The position numbers and the translations under genes are program-made. Under the pieces are notes generated by a model. It saw only the letters and a list, made by a program, of their open reading frames with translations, did not search any database and was not told the DNA's origin. Positions 48,420 to 60,953 of a DNA stretch of 64,000 nt are shown here, in pieces (position 1 is the stretch's first letter; every line of letters begins with the position of its first letter). The DNA lies in assembly GCA_030533445.1 (NCBI GenBank), contig CM060075.1:34899196-34963195 (forward strand), written 5' to 3'. The stretch comes from Cyprinodon diabolis. Its lineage: Eukaryota > Chordata > Actinopteri > Cyprinodontiformes > Cyprinodontidae.

Positions 48420-50870
48420 AGGGTCACTACTGCTAATTATTCCCTCAGAAACAATCACAGTAGGTCAAGAATCAATTATCCTAATGGGCACTGATTTCTG
48501 ATTAAACAAATTATTTAATAAAATATTATTTTACATAGTTTATTTAACTCCTGCCTTTGCATTGTGATTTTGTTTGAACACATTTCAATTACTTTTTTCT
48601 TAGACTTTTCATTTAAGTATATATTATTTGGTTTACAGTAAGCTGTTTCCGTGCATATTAGAGAGTTTTTTTTACATATGTGCGACCTGGAGTTCAATGA
48701 TTTTTGGTAATAAATTATTTTACTTTGATCGGAAGCTGTTCATTTATTCCATATGTATGCAGAGTTTACTGTTTAAGCATGATTTTGCCTCCAATCATAA
48801 CACACAGCCAGTTAGGTGCATGATCACACAACAACACATGAAAAAGTTATTTGATTAAATAACACAAACTCACAACAGTACTTAAATGCTAAAAGCCTTT
48901 CAATGGAACATTATCCACAGGCTGTTCTGAATAGGAAAATCAAAATATCACAGAGTATAATACAGAGCTGATAGTAGAAGAAATAACATAGAAGAAGGGA
49001 GGAAAATGTCTTTAAAGGGTAAATGATTGAGAATGTTCTAGAATGCCATGTGTGGAGGCCAATCTAAGATTAAGTTTTCCTAGGCAAAGCTGTCAACTGG
49101 CCTGCAACTAGGCATAAAAGACATTCTTAATTCAAGGGATTAATCAGAAAGCAAGAAATCCTTAAAGACAACTGATTACAGTCCCTATGAGATGTTGAGA
49201 CAGTGTGCCTAATTGCAGGAAACGTATACAGACTACTGAAGTGGTTACAAACTTTGCACAGTCGTATACACTAGCATGTCCACCAGATTTATTTGTGTGT
49301 CAACATAAACTGCAGAAGGTCTAGTAAAAGCTGGCCACCATATATCTTCATTCCTGTCTGGTCCCTTTTTCTGTCACCAAGTTTTATTTGCACCATCTAG
49401 AGAAGTCAGAGTGGTGGATACCTGCATTATGTGTTCATTTAAAGTTCCCCACAGAGAACCATCCACATCAATCCCAATTTGTGGCCCATTTGTCTCTGTC
49501 TGGTGCTGGTTAACAGTCCCTGACTGACAAAAAGGAACAATGCATTATTACATCTGAGAGTGACACTGGGGTGTAATTTTATACCTAATTTACGGCTGTT
49601 TCTAGAGATCTGGTGTTATGCATAGTTTGACTTAAGATTTTGAAATATCCATGATCACCTGTACCCAAGCCAACCGGCACGGACCAGTACACATGATAAA
49701 CATGAACTTTTTGTTCTTCGATATTAACTTCAAATTGTTTCCATTTATCGCTTCATAGATCCATTGTGTAAGCTTTCTGTCTTTATTGGACATATTTGTC
49801 TGTGACACCAAAGACTTGAAGGAATATTGTTTGAAATATAAAACCATAATGCATCTGTGCCTTGAGCTCCATTTATGCAATTGGCAATGTTGAGATGATA
49901 AATCCTGTCTAATAGGCTGTGTCTTTATAGCATTTTCTATTTCTCCACTACAGATGCTAAAATGTGATTAACAACGCACGTTGCCACAGTTCGAAAAGGA
50001 TTAATGGCAAGATGAAAGCTTCTCTGACAAGGCCCATATTATGATCATATTATTTGTATTGTACAGATACCAAAACAAAATATATTACATAAACCAGCTT
50101 ACCTGCATCCCTTATGAAGACTGGTAAGTGTCCTCATACATGATTCATTTCTTACGAGGTATAATCCAATCCAAACTGTTTCTCTGTTTCATCGTCCCTC
50201 TGTCTCTGTTTATCTGTGTCTTGGCCAGACTTAATGTTTGTCTCTTCAGTGATTCTCTTTTTTTCTCCTGGCATTCCTTTTGCTTTATCTTGGCCCGTTT
50301 GTGCAGAATGATGTCTTTGTTACAATCTGCTGGCATCTATATTTTCCACTCTAAACCTAAAACTGCTGTATGCTTGGGTTGTTGAGAATTTGGTCTTTAG
50401 CTGTATTCCATTTCACCTCTCGCCTCTACCACTTAGGCTAAAATTCAGATTCCTAGTGTAAAACTTGACCAGGGTTGACTCCTTAAACAATAATTTGTTT
50501 TATTTTTTCCCCTTTAATTAGCATTTAAAAATTGCTTTACAAAATTGTACATCTGCTGGCAGGCCTTGCATGAAAGGCAAGACTCCTGGGGGTAGAAAAA
50601 CTCTATTAAAAGGTGCAACAAGCAGAAACTTCAATCTACAGTGTTAAATTTTTCAATGGCATCTAATGGTCAGAATGTGGACTGCAGCAACATAAAAGAC
50701 TCCCCTCTGCTGAGGTCATCATGGTACAACAGGGCTTCAGAAACATCCACACCAACAATATTATCAATTGATGATGAGGTTTGTTAACACTGGAGATACA
50801 ACAATCAGGGTTTTGTGAGCCGATTACAGCATCAGATCCATAAATTCTTCCATACTGTTTATTGGAGTCT
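48420..50870. other. Intergenic, no gene; one enhancer-like block
   Basis: AT-rich DNA. The block 49600-49930 is non-repetitive with CATTTATGCAATTGGCAATG and GAGATGATAAATCC and might be a conserved non-coding element (weak inference). Nothing else recognisable. Confidence 0.4.
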
Positions 50871-50879
50871 GGGAGGTTT

Positions 50880-51600
50880 TTCCTCCAGTTTGCTTATTGC
50901 TTTCTATCCTATCCAGTAGGTGGCACCTGTGCTTCAGGGGCTGGGGAATGACAAGTGATTCCCATCAGAACTTGTTAAAGAGAATCTAAAAAGGAGTGTG
51001 CTGCCAGCACTTCATCACCAGAGTGTTAATCTGTGTATCTTACTTGCCTGGTCTCTCGTCCTTCCTCTGAGTCCTCTCATGCTCTGGTGTTTAGCTCGTT
51101 CCAGGTCTCCTCCATGCTTCCAGAATCAAATGCTCAGAAAACTGCTCTATCTGGAAGTTTCTACTAACCCTCTGAGATTTCATGCTGGCAGTTACCCGGT
51201 TAGACTGTTCCTTCAAGCTTTTTCCGATCAAACCCTGCTCTCCCTCCAAACCACCCAGCAAGCTTCCGCCCGACACCAACCTCGACTTCCTGGATTTAGA
51301 CGCTCCTACAGCAGCAGGTTCAACTCTAGTTCCAACTTCTACAAGACTCCTCTCTCGGACTCCACTCATTATTCCCTGGTGGTAAATCATAATTCTCTCT
51401 GTAAGATGATTCTTATCTTCATTATTTAGTTATCCATTCAAAACCTAATCTCTGACTCCTCTTCACGCAATCGAAGACCCAGTCCTGAGTTTCCAGTCCC
51501 AGATAGCCTCTTCAAGTATTCAGATAAACTAATAAACATTTAAAATCTGATTCAGTCTCCTAAGTGTGTTCTGCATGTGGGCTAAAAACCATGAAACTTT
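50880..51600 (+). mobile_element. Old LTR-like fragment
   Basis: Pyrimidine-rich, GC-moderate stretch with AATAAA at 51531-51536 and a following CAGTCTCCTAAGTGTGTTCT, close to the U5 part of fish gypsy-type LTRs. The ends are not clean and no target duplication was found. Includes a CTCF-like core CCAGTAGGTGGCAC at 50913-50926. Confidence 0.35.
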
Positions 51601-51924
51601 ATTATTGACATAAGTATAAAAATTAGGAGATGTATCATAAATGCACCACTGCTTTAGTGAACAAGGCTGCAGAGATAACGGAAGATAGAGATAATAAAGT
51701 TTACAAAGAAGTCTTTGAGCAGCTTTTTAAAAATCTGTTTTAATTTAGCCCTGAATGGATGGCTTTCTCTTTTTACCCCAAGCACAAACATTGATCAGCT
51801 GCTGCTCACCCTCAGATGTCAGCCTCTAGAAGCTAGCCTCGACACTACGCCACCTCTTCCTGCTCTGTCTCCCAGACAGGCTTCTCCGATGTACCTTTGT
51901 CCTCCTCCTCCTGGCCATTAGCAC

Positions 51925-52710
51925 CTTCCATCCATCCATTTTCTTCTGCTTTATCCAGGGCCGGGTCACGGAGGCAGTAGTCTATGAAGAGATGCCCAGA
52001 CTTCCTGATCCACACACAGCCTCCTCTAGCTGCTCTGGGAGGACCCCTAGGTGACACCAGACCAGCTCAGAGACATAGTTCCTCCAGTGTTTCCTGGACC
52101 TTGTATGAGGCCTCCTCCCAGTAGGACATGCCTAGAACAACTCCCGAGTGTGGCGACCAGGAAGCATCCGGAACAGATGCCCGAGCCACCTCAGCTGGCT
52201 CCTTTCGATATGGAGAAGCAACGACTCTACCCCAAGCTCCTCCTGGGTAACTGAGCTCCTCACCCGATGTTGAAGGATACGCCCAGCAACCCTGCAAAGG
52301 AAACAAATTTCAGCTGCTTGTATTCGCAATCTTGTATTTTTGGTCATTACCCAGATCTCATGACCATAGGTGAGTGTCGGAATGTAGATCGATCAGCAGA
52401 TTGAGAGCTTTGCCCCCCGGCTCCCTCTTCACCATGACAGTCCAATACAGTGACCACATCAGTGCCGACGCCACACCAACCGGTCTATCGATCTCACGTT
52501 CCATCCTTCCCTTACTTGTGATACTTGAACTCCTCCACTTGAGACAAGGACTCTCCAGCGACCTGAAGAAGGGAGCCCACCTTTCTCTGGCGGAGAACCC
52601 TGGCCAAGGATTTGGAGGTGCTGATCCTCATCCCGGCCACTTCACACTCGGCTGCAAACCGCCCCAAACATTCCCAACAGACCCTCACAACACACTGTGA
52701 GGGTGACAGT
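51925..52710 (-). mobile_element. RTE/Rex3-like LINE 3' fragment
   Basis: Minus-strand pieces in shifted frames read RLRIQAAEICFLCRVAGR, VTQEELGVESLLLHIERSQL, RWLGHLFRM and, at the end, LDKAEENGWMEG with a GATGGATGG tail, all typical of the C-terminal end and tail of a common fish RTE-type LINE. Frameshifts and deletions show it is old. Clade name is from memory of the family, not a search. Confidence 0.7.
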
Positions 52711-52719
52711 GGTGACCTG

Positions 52720-54940
52720 CTACTCTGTAATTATAAATAGCCATATCTAAAGCAAAACAGACACAACAATTGAGACCTTCAGTTCATAGATTATAATTAA
52801 CAGCATACTTATGTATAATGTATTACATTTTTGCCAAATAATTGCTGTAATTATTACACACTGTAGCTTTAATTCAAAAAAAAATTCCTATCCTAGCATT
52901 TTTGCACAAACAATAAGACAACCGGGCAAGAATGCGTGGGTTTCCAAGTTTTTACCCAGATTACCCAAAAGGAATGGTGCTATAAGTTTTACCTTAAAGT
53001 TCGCAAACTCTAAGTTGGTATGCCAATGTTGTATAAGTTGATGCTCATGGTGAATGTTGTGGGATACATCCAGGAATAGATATCAATCTGAGAGAAAAGC
53101 ATTGGAGTCAGGTAATATAATTATGCTTTTTAACAGCTCAGGAAACTCTCCAAAGGTGGGGGTGTGTTGGTGTGTGTGAGGGGTGGGAATCCTTCAGGGT
53201 TTTCTCCTCTTGCTCTTTACTAGGCCAGCAGAACAAGAGAGGAATACAGCAGTGCCAAGCCTTTCTACCCACAAATCACAGATTGCTTTACATTTGCCTT
53301 CCCAGAGGAATGCCGGCTGCTCCAAAGGGTGACCACTCTTGCTTAGCTGTCATTTCAATTTAATGCAAACCTTGTATAACATCAGAGCTGAAATTATTAT
53401 TTCAGCCTGTGTGGGCAGTTTATCACTGGGACTCCACTTACTGTGTTTTCATCTGTGGTTGTTAGTAAAATCTGAAGCTCATTTTTTAGCTCCAAAGTTG
53501 ATCTTCTGTACCATAGCTGAGTCCTTAATGACAATCTACTAGGAAAATACAATCCAATACATTTCTGTTATTGCAAGTGTTTTTGATTGGGTAAGATAAA
53601 ATAATCATATCAGTCTGAATTTACAGATTAAAATCTGCAGTGATAAGCAATCCATATATTAACAGACATCAAATAAATTGTTTCACAGCGCAGTCAAATT
53701 AATAATAAAACTATAAGCATTCACACAGAGAGGTAGTTTTAGCAGTACCTTCACTGAGCAGTTGGGATCTCTGGAGACCACATTTTGTTGTGTAAAACTT
53801 GACTACTTGTCATGTTGAGACACAGTACAAGTGTGTTATCAAGCATACATGTGTTTTACTGACTTCCATGATAAAACTGACGTAAGGTTGCTGACTGACA
53901 CATACTGTGTCACTGTATCTTTATGTCCTTTTCATAGCTCATGAAATGCAGCTCTGACAAGCTGGCTCAGTTTGTCTCTTTAAGCCAACATCACTTCTAA
54001 GGTTGGTGGTGGTGGGGTTGGTGGTGTAGGAGGCAGGGCACCCCCACACCCCCCAGCCCAGGCCCGTCCCATGCGATAGGTGGAACCTCAAATCTCCGAT
54101 GTAGAAGGAGGGGTTTGAAAGATGGAGGGGGAGGAGAAATGGTAAGGAGAAAGAGGAGGGTTCAGGGAAATGAATTAAAGAGAGAGAGTGTGTATGTGTT
54201 TTAAGCACTCACTCTGTAATGCACTGTGAACAGGGACGAATGAGACACCGAGTCATACACACACACATTTTCATGCATGCTGCTTCTGTCACACACCTTC
54301 ACCTTGTGCTGCCGCTCCATCTACACGTGCACAGACTCCTTCTGCAAAGGCTGAGAGGTGCCCCATCCTTTGACTTGTCCTCCAAACATTTATGGAGCCA
54401 CTTACACTACGACCGGACCCGACCACTGTCAGCCACCGGTGGAGTCCCTCGGATGAGAGTAAGGCACAGCTACCTGCAAGATCTCTCTATTGACCCCCAC
54501 CCTCCTCATCTCATCTCCTCTACATTCATTCATCCCTCGTTCCCCCTGCTGTGAGGCAGCATGCACGGCTGAAGGACACAGCGCTGCGCTCAACTGTGAG
54601 AGTTAGAGAGCTTGATCGGACAGGGGTGGGGGGGACAGAAGAGACTGACTGCTCTTTTTCTTTTACCCCCTCCCTCTTTCTGTGTTCTTTCTGTCTTGTT
54701 TTTTTGAATGTCACCTCTGTCTCTAAGCAGTAGTGGATTCATCAAGCCTTTCTATGTCTCTTTTCATTCTTCACTTAGAGTGCAAGTGATCGGAGGGGTT
54801 ATGCCAGAAGAGCTGGAGAGAGAGCCTGGAATCAAGGCACACTCCATTCATCAGACAACGCGTCCCTTCACAAGCTTGCAGACCTAATAACTCAGGCTGG
54901 ACAAGACTCCTTCATCTACTTGCTCTGACATAGTCAGAAA
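52720..54940. other. Intergenic upstream of fgf11
   Basis: AT-rich to about 53.9 kb, then a more balanced and GC-richer stretch (54000-54700) with pyrimidine tracts and a (GA)/(GT) run. The latter could be part of the distal promoter region of fgf11; no exon was recognised. Confidence 0.4.
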
Positions 54941-54949
54941 TGGAAAAAT

Positions 54950-55416
54950 TTTATTGGTGAAGGACACAAGGTGAAGTGTTGATATCTGGACAATTTTTAT
55001 TCAGACTCAAGCAGTTAAAGTAGGATACCTTTGATTTGTGTTTGGTCTCATAATGTGGCGGATGGTTCAGTGTCCTTTTTGGACTTGGTCGAGCTGAACT
55101 TGACTGGAGCCGGAAGTGCTCTTGGGGGACTTTGAGGAGTAAAAGCGACATGGCTTGTCCTAAAAGAAGAACAGCAACTTCCAACCAAAAAAGAATTGAT
55201 TGCTTCACCCTTTTCCCTGGCTGTTATCAAATTTGCATGAGATTTTAAAGTAGCCACCCTGATTTCTTCTCTGTTTTTTGTATCTTCCTCCTCATTTCTT
55301 TTGCTGTCCAGAATCAGAACCCCTACTTCTTTTTCTGTTCTGCTACTTTTCTTTAGCAGTAATTCATCGCCCTGGGTGAGCAGGTGGTGGGGGTGGCCCC
55401 TGGAACCCCTGGACAC
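54950..55416 (-). other. Hypothetical antisense terminal exon with polyadenylation signals
   Basis: A minus-strand frame of about 120 codons ends ALPAPVKFSSTKSKKDTEPS, ATL, stop at 55048. Upstream is an acceptor-like CCACCTGCTCACCCAG, and downstream are two AATAAA signals, the last about 90 bases past the stop. No protein family recognised. It could be a lncRNA, an unannotated gene antisense to the fgf11 start, or chance. Confidence 0.22.
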
Positions 55417-55475
55417 CTGGGCGCCACCGAGCCACCAAAGGCCGGCGAGGCAAGGTAAGGCTCGGTGCTGGGAAG

Positions 55476-55668
55476 ATGGCCGCTCTTGCCAGCTCCCTTA
55501 TTCGCCAACGAAGGGAGGTCAAGGACCCCCAAGCAAACCGACAGATTGCCAGCAAGCGCAAGCCCTGCCCAAAAAGCAACAAGTCACTCTGCCAGAAACA
55601 AATCCTCATATTAATATCAAAAGTTCGACTATGTGGCAGTCGAGGGAGAAAAATGGAAAAAAGACCCG
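55476..55668 (+). CDS. fgf11: fgf11 first coding exon (A-type N-terminus)
   Basis: Fibroblast growth factor homologous factor 11; FHFs are intracellular, not secreted, and bind voltage-gated sodium channels. The exon encodes 64 residues starting MAALASSLIRQRREVKDPQ and including SNKSLCQKQILILISKVRLC. MAALASSLIRQ.REV, KSLCQKQ.LIL.SKVRLCG match FGF11 rather than FGF12, FGF13 or FGF14. The first 20 residues are the A-type segment that in this family drives long-term channel inactivation; basic clusters (RQRR, SKRK) are nuclear-localisation-like. No signal peptide. It ends CCC G|GTAAGT, leaving one base to start the Glu codon of the next exon, the conserved FHF junction. The ATG sits in GGAAGATGGCC. 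Remaining exons lie beyond 64000. Teleosts have two fgf11 copies; which one is not decidable here. Confidence 0.93.
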
Positions 55669-57701
55669 GTAAGTTTACTTCATTTTTCTCATTCTTTGCT
55701 GTGTTTTACAGCTAGAATGTTTTTAAGTAATTGCTTGGCCAGACTACAGATTAATCCTGAACTGTTAAGCCTCAACAACGAACATGCGCAGCCCTTTAAT
55801 TTCAGACTTCAGATTTTAATCTGAATCTGGAAAATGTCCCAACCAATCCTTCTTTACAGCTGTACATAATAACATCAGCAGGACGTGACATAAATTCCAG
55901 CTTATCGCATACAGTTGTGTTACAGTGACCAGTGAAGGGATTCTGTGTGTTGTGACAGCATAGATGCTTCTGTTAGGACACATGTCAGCACACGAACACA
56001 TGCTGGTAAATCTGAAGGCACACAGTGAACTTGGCTCTGACCTACAGTACAGTGATGCAGAGAGCAAAATAAAATTGTCAGAACATATCTCATTTTAGAC
56101 TTTGAAGGCCAAGACTGAAGCCTGAGGTCTTAAAAGACTTCTAAGATACAACTGTTTTTATTTTAGTATGAAATATATTTATTAAAAGCCAATAAAAATT
56201 ACAATTTTGCTTCATTTTTATTTCATAATATTAGCTTATCCCCTTTTCTGCAGTTACACATTTAACCTTTTTTCTATTGGGTCACAATTGTTTTGAGATT
56301 CAAGTAAAAGAAACCATATAACATTTCTAGAAACATAAGAACGCTGCATAAAAATTGGTTTGAAAATTGTTTTGCATCTGCTGGTGTGGACCTAAAAATG
56401 CTGACTATTTGTAAACAAATACATCTTTGTGCATATTTTATTTTAGGGATTGCAAACAATACATGGACAGTTGCATATAAAGATATGCCAAAATCATATT
56501 TGATAGCCTAATACTTTCCCTTTAAAGAAATAACAACATGATATAAAGATAACTTACAAAAACAGATCAAATGTTTCAATTAACATCCAATAGCATTCAT
56601 TGCAAAATGACACCCCTTAATTTCATATTTGTCATATTATTTCTATAATTTGTTGCATTAACCTGATCCAAAAAATTATCTAATATAAAAAAGAATGGAA
56701 AATACCTCCTGAAAATAAACCTCTAAGAAAGCCATGAATTTACTTCATTTAAAGATTTTCTTTCTTGCAAATTTTCAACTGAAGAAAGAATACAATGAGA
56801 GGGAAGAGTCTCAACTTCCTACTATCAGAAAATCAATTTTACCAGTGTCTAATAAACTAAATTTTAGTAGATATAAGGAAATCTCTGATATATGCTTTTT
56901 TTCATCAAGAGATGATATTATATATGAAGATGTATTTCATATATATCTTCAGTGCTGTAAGGAACAGTATAACATCATTCAATCTGCAAAAATCCCTTTG
57001 CTGTGTCATAGTTGTCCGTTTCATTTATTTTTGAGTTATTCATGCAATAAACTAGGGACCTGTCTGAGCGGACCATATCCCTGGGCAGTTGGATGGTGGA
57101 ACAGTCTCCAGTCCCATCCACCCTGAGTATGATTACCCAGGCATAGATAAATAATCAGATGGTTTGTTAGTTTAGCTGATTTGGTTGAGCTAATTTTTAA
57201 GTGGTTGCTTAATGGGCCAGTATTTGACAGGTTTAATTAAACTAGTCTTGTACTTTCAGTTCAACCTGTTTCCATTCATTGGACATAACTGATGCATGTA
57301 AAAATCAAATCTATCAATAACTGAAGCTATTAGATCTTGTTAATTGACACTTTCACAAACATTTGAAACTTTATGGTGTGTTCAGACTGGACAAAGTGTC
57401 ACTGGTGAGTGTGGTGGATTAACATAGAATTCCTGTACAAATCGAACAGGGAAGGGCAGGGAAGCTGCCACCGGTGAATCCCACGTGGTGAGGGCGGTCT
57501 CTGCTCTGCTTTCATCTTGTGTTACTAACCAGAACAGAAGTGTTGCCAAACAGCTGCTCTGAGCAGTGATGTTATGTTATGAAGTTGAAACGAGCTGAAC
57601 TTTTCTGTGAAATTGCAACACTACAAGTGATTAGGGACAGTTGTAGGTAAAGCTCTTTTCATTCAAAATGGAATACTCAACTGTAAAGTGCCTTGAGATT
57701 A

Positions 57702-58231
57702 ACCTGACTCCGCCAGATGGATTTGCTCCGCATATCCATCTGGAAACCTTCCGTTGAAGTAATTTTGGGAAGGAGCAAAAATACTGGTTAGCTGATTGGC
57801 CTATGTTGGTGATAGACGGGCCAAATAAACCAATCAGATCAACGAAGCATATGACTAACAGAGCAACGACGAAAACACAATCACAAGCCAGGCTACTCTT
57901 GCCGAAACCAGTCGGGAGAAGAGCAAAAACATCTTTTCCTCTGAGAAAAGCCTCCAGAGCAGTGTTTTGCTCTTCTTTCAGTGAAGAAATACTCTGTAAT
58001 TCCGATAAAACTTGCTCGATAGCCACGCTAACGCTAGTTTCATCGGCTGAAGCCGCCATGTTCTTTAGACTGAACGGTCGCGCTTCTCGTTGCGTCACAC
58101 CTCAACCTGCCTAAAGGCCAACGCTGTTTGTTTGGTGAACGGCTCCACATTTTCTTTAACGGAGTCTCCAGACTGATTTGCGAGTGAAACCTTGAAAGCT
58201 TGTGAGATCAGGATGGTCTCACGAGGCTACT
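57702..58231 (-). mobile_element. Transposon with 9-bp duplication, carrying RecQ-like fragment
   Basis: Flanked by the direct repeat TTGAGATTA (57693-57701 and 58232-58240) inside an L2-like tail. The ends ACCTGACTCC and (complement) AGTAGCCTCG are not clear inverted repeats. Class unknown: a 9-bp duplication would fit MULE-like elements or a retroposed copy. Confidence 0.65.
57870..58098 (-). pseudogene. RecQ-helicase-like N-terminal fragment
   Basis: Minus-strand frame: MAASADETSVSVAIEQVLSE, then LKEEQNTALEAFLRGKDVFA and LLPTGFGKS, a helicase Q motif region followed by Walker A. After GKS the sequence leaves the helicase pattern, so it is a truncated first exon. It is part of a mobile repeat, not a host RecQ gene. 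Confidence 0.65.
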
Positions 58232-58564
58232 TTGAGATTACTTGTGCTGTGAATTGGCGCTATATAAATAAAATGAATTGAATACAGGGATAAAGAATAT
58301 TCAAAAAAGGTAGAAATGAGGAAAGGTCTCAAGAAGTATTAGGTGGCCTAAAAAAGCCATTTTAATTTAGTCTTAGAGGGACTGTTAATCATCCCCCTTA
58401 CCTCCACCACAGACCCTATTTCACCGCCCAGCATGGAGGCCTTCTGAGGGGGTAGATTTAAAGAATTATCATTGAATCCCCGACTGTCATCCATGTGGCT
58501 GGAGTGTCAGCTTCACGCTGCTGAAGGTCCTCTTACTTGACAATGAATGTTCCTGAAAGAGTTC

Positions 58565-58795
58565 GACGTTAGTAGAAGAATTCGAATTTAACTTTATTGT
58601 CATTATATTATCACAATACAAGGCAGCGATATTCACTCTCTGCATTTACCCATCCCTTTGGGGAGTAGTGGGCTGCCATTGTGCGGTGCCCGGGGAGCAG
58701 TGTGGGGTCAATGGTCTTGTTCAGGGACCACAGTAGCAAGAGTGGGACTAGAACTCAGAAACTCTGGGAGCCTGCATCGTGTAGTATACAGGTGG
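58565..58795 (+). repeat. Dispersed repeat (CTCTGCATTTACCCATCC type), copy 2
   Basis: Matches 29040-29295 in order: TTATTGTCATTA, CTCTGCATTTACCCATCC, GGGCTGCCATTG, GGGGAGCAGTGTGGGGT, GGTCTTG.TCAGGGA. Confidence 0.6.
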
Positions 58796-58837
58796 TAACG
58801 AGGGGCGAATAGCCTCCCAGGACCACCTCCCAATCAC

Positions 58838-60419
58838 CAGAGATGGGAAGTAACGAAGTACAAATACTTCGTTACTGTACTCAAGTAGATTTTTCTGATA
58901 TTTTTACTTTACTTTACTACTTATTTTTATGGTGACTTTTTACTTCTACTCCTTACATTTTTGCACAAATATCTGTACTTTCTACTCCTTACATTTTAAA
59001 AAATTGGCTCGTTACTTTAGTTTTGAATCATTTCAATGGAGTTACCGTTATTATTTTTCACGTCATCAATACTGTGAAAACGTTTTCCCCCTCTGTTGCC
59101 AAAGTGTAGCCGCCGTCTATCACACACAGCGTCACATCCTTCACTACATTTCCCAGCATGCACCACAGACCGGCCGTCATGGCGGCGGCAGTTCCAAACA
59201 ATTCACCCGGTAATTTACACTAGTTCCGAAATTACAACGTCACCTTTCATTCAACACTTTACTTACTCACAAGCGTAGCAAACTCTGAAGGACAGCTTTA
59301 ATATACATTCCGTAGTCGGCAATAAAACTTCCCAGTCAAATTACACATCTTCCCTTAGTCCGTCAGCATACTGGTCCGTGTGGAAACACGTACCGTATCG
59401 GAGCCAGTCTCTTATCTATTGTCCCAGGGCATTGGAAAAGACTATTAGGGGAAGGGGTGTTAAGTGGGATTTCAATGTATGTAATAATTGTTTGCATGGT
59501 AATAAGTAAGTGAAATGGTAATGTTAGTATGGTTAAATTATTTCATAAATATGTATGTTTTTGTATGAATGATGCTATTGTCTGTATTTATTCTTCTACA
59601 ATGTTAACTGTGCTTTATTGGCGATTTGCCTTCCTGTTTAGTTGGGCTGTCCCAATTGGCTGATTATTGGTGGGTCTATTTAAGGGGCACACTCCCAATA
59701 GCTTAGGGGGGCTGCTTGGAGAGACTGGTTGGAGAAACTGCTTTTGAAGGTCTGCTTAGAGAGACTATATTTAAAGTCAGCTTGCTGTGAGGCTGTCAGT
59801 GTTTTGTATTGCCTGCAATGGCCGGTTTTGTTTTCTTTATTTGAAAGTATTTTGTTTGTTTTTTTTTTTTTTTTTGTCTTCACCGTTGCACCAGTAAATA
59901 AACCGCTACACGCTTTTGAACTGGAATTTTGTTGTCCGCTGGTTCTTACCACCTTTTTGCAAGTCATCTGCTTACTCCTCCTCTGACGTGAGACGGGAGC
60001 TGGCGAGCCGTTTTCTCACAAATACCAAATTCAATCTAATTGGATGGGAATCTACGTTGCATTTGACGCACCACTACAAGATGAATCGACAGATTCGGCG
60101 GTATTCATTCGCGGCAAATCATTGCAGCTTGGTGGCGGTGGCTTTAGCATAGTAGTATGGACGACGAGATGATTGAAAATGAACACAACGGAGATGTAGT
60201 CCTATTGGCAGACATCCATTTAAAATGTAGGCAACGGCATGAAAAAAGTGGTTTCTACTTTTACTTTTATACTTTAAGTAAATTTACAAGCCTTTACTTT
60301 GTTACTTTTACTTGAGTAAAGAAGTTTAATCAGTACTTCCACTCTTACCAGAGTATTTTTTAACACAAGTATCTGTACTTTTACTCAAGTACGGAAAGTG
60401 AGTACTTTTGCCATCTCTG
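58838..60419. mobile_element. Non-autonomous hAT-type element, 1582 bp
   Basis: The ends CAGAGATGG and its complement CCATCTCTG are flanked by CCAATCAC (58830-58837) and CCGATCAC (60420-60427), an 8-bp target duplication with one mismatch, as for hAT. Both subterminal regions are full of AAGTA/TACTT words in opposite orientation. No transposase frame. About 59440-59965 looks like an LTR piece nested or captured inside. Confidence 0.85.
59447..59961 (+). mobile_element. LTR-like piece inside the hAT element
   Basis: Purine tract AGGGGAAGGGG (59447-59457) directly before TGTTAAGTGGG; then TATTTAAG (59677-59684), a region of repeated GGAGAGACTG/TTAGAGAGACT words, and AATAAA (59897-59902), ending about TTTTTGCA (59961). 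This is the order purine tract-U3-TATA-R-poly(A) signal of a 3' LTR. The boundaries and the missing 5' part are uncertain. Confidence 0.45.
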
Positions 60420-60926
60420 CCGATCACGAGTCGAAAATGAAACATATTCTTTTTTTTTTCTTCTTCTTTTATTTAATATAGATTCAAACATATTCTAAAT
60501 TCGGTCAGCTCTTGTGTGTTTGTGGGCAAATCCTGCTGTTGAAGCAGAGCTACGAGCCCCTTTGAGCTGATTTACCAGAACCCTGCAGACTGCGAATGAA
60601 AAGGGAGTTCTTAATATTCTTCTTCTTGATTGACAAGTCCGACCAGCAGCATCTTTCAGCACTGAATCCGGCAAGTGTGTTTTGAAAGTACAGTGTGAGC
60701 AGATAGATCGTATCAGAGCATCAGGCCGTACAGTGTACGAACATGTGTCGTGGGCTGTGAACTTTTAAACCCTGCAGTTTCATCGTAAAGTTGAAGCTGT
60801 AAGTGAGTACAGCAATTGAAAATATCGTACGGTGTATGACCGGCTAAAGGTAGATATGAAATTTCTGATATTCTGGTTCAGACAAAATTAGTTAAAATGT
60901 TGAAAAAACTACATTTTTGAAAGCAT

Positions 60927-60953
60927 GGATGGATGGATGGATGGATGGATGGA
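60927..60953. repeat. (GGAT)n microsatellite
   Basis: Six tandem ATGG/GGAT units. Short, and the same tetramer as the 34.5-kb array on the other strand. Confidence 0.85.

Larger units (their letters stand above)
57675..58290 (+). mobile_element. L2-like LINE tail split by an insertion
   Basis: CTGTAAAGTGCCTTGAGATTA (to 57701) resumes at 58241 as CTTGTGCTGTGAATTGGCGC and TATATAAATAAAATGAATTG, the usual L2-type 3' tail. The intervening 530 bases are the element below. Confidence 0.7.

Noticed and set aside
57631..58098. Host RecQ helicase gene on the minus strand
   Set aside because: The frame stops matching after Walker A and sits inside an insertion with a 9-bp target duplication.
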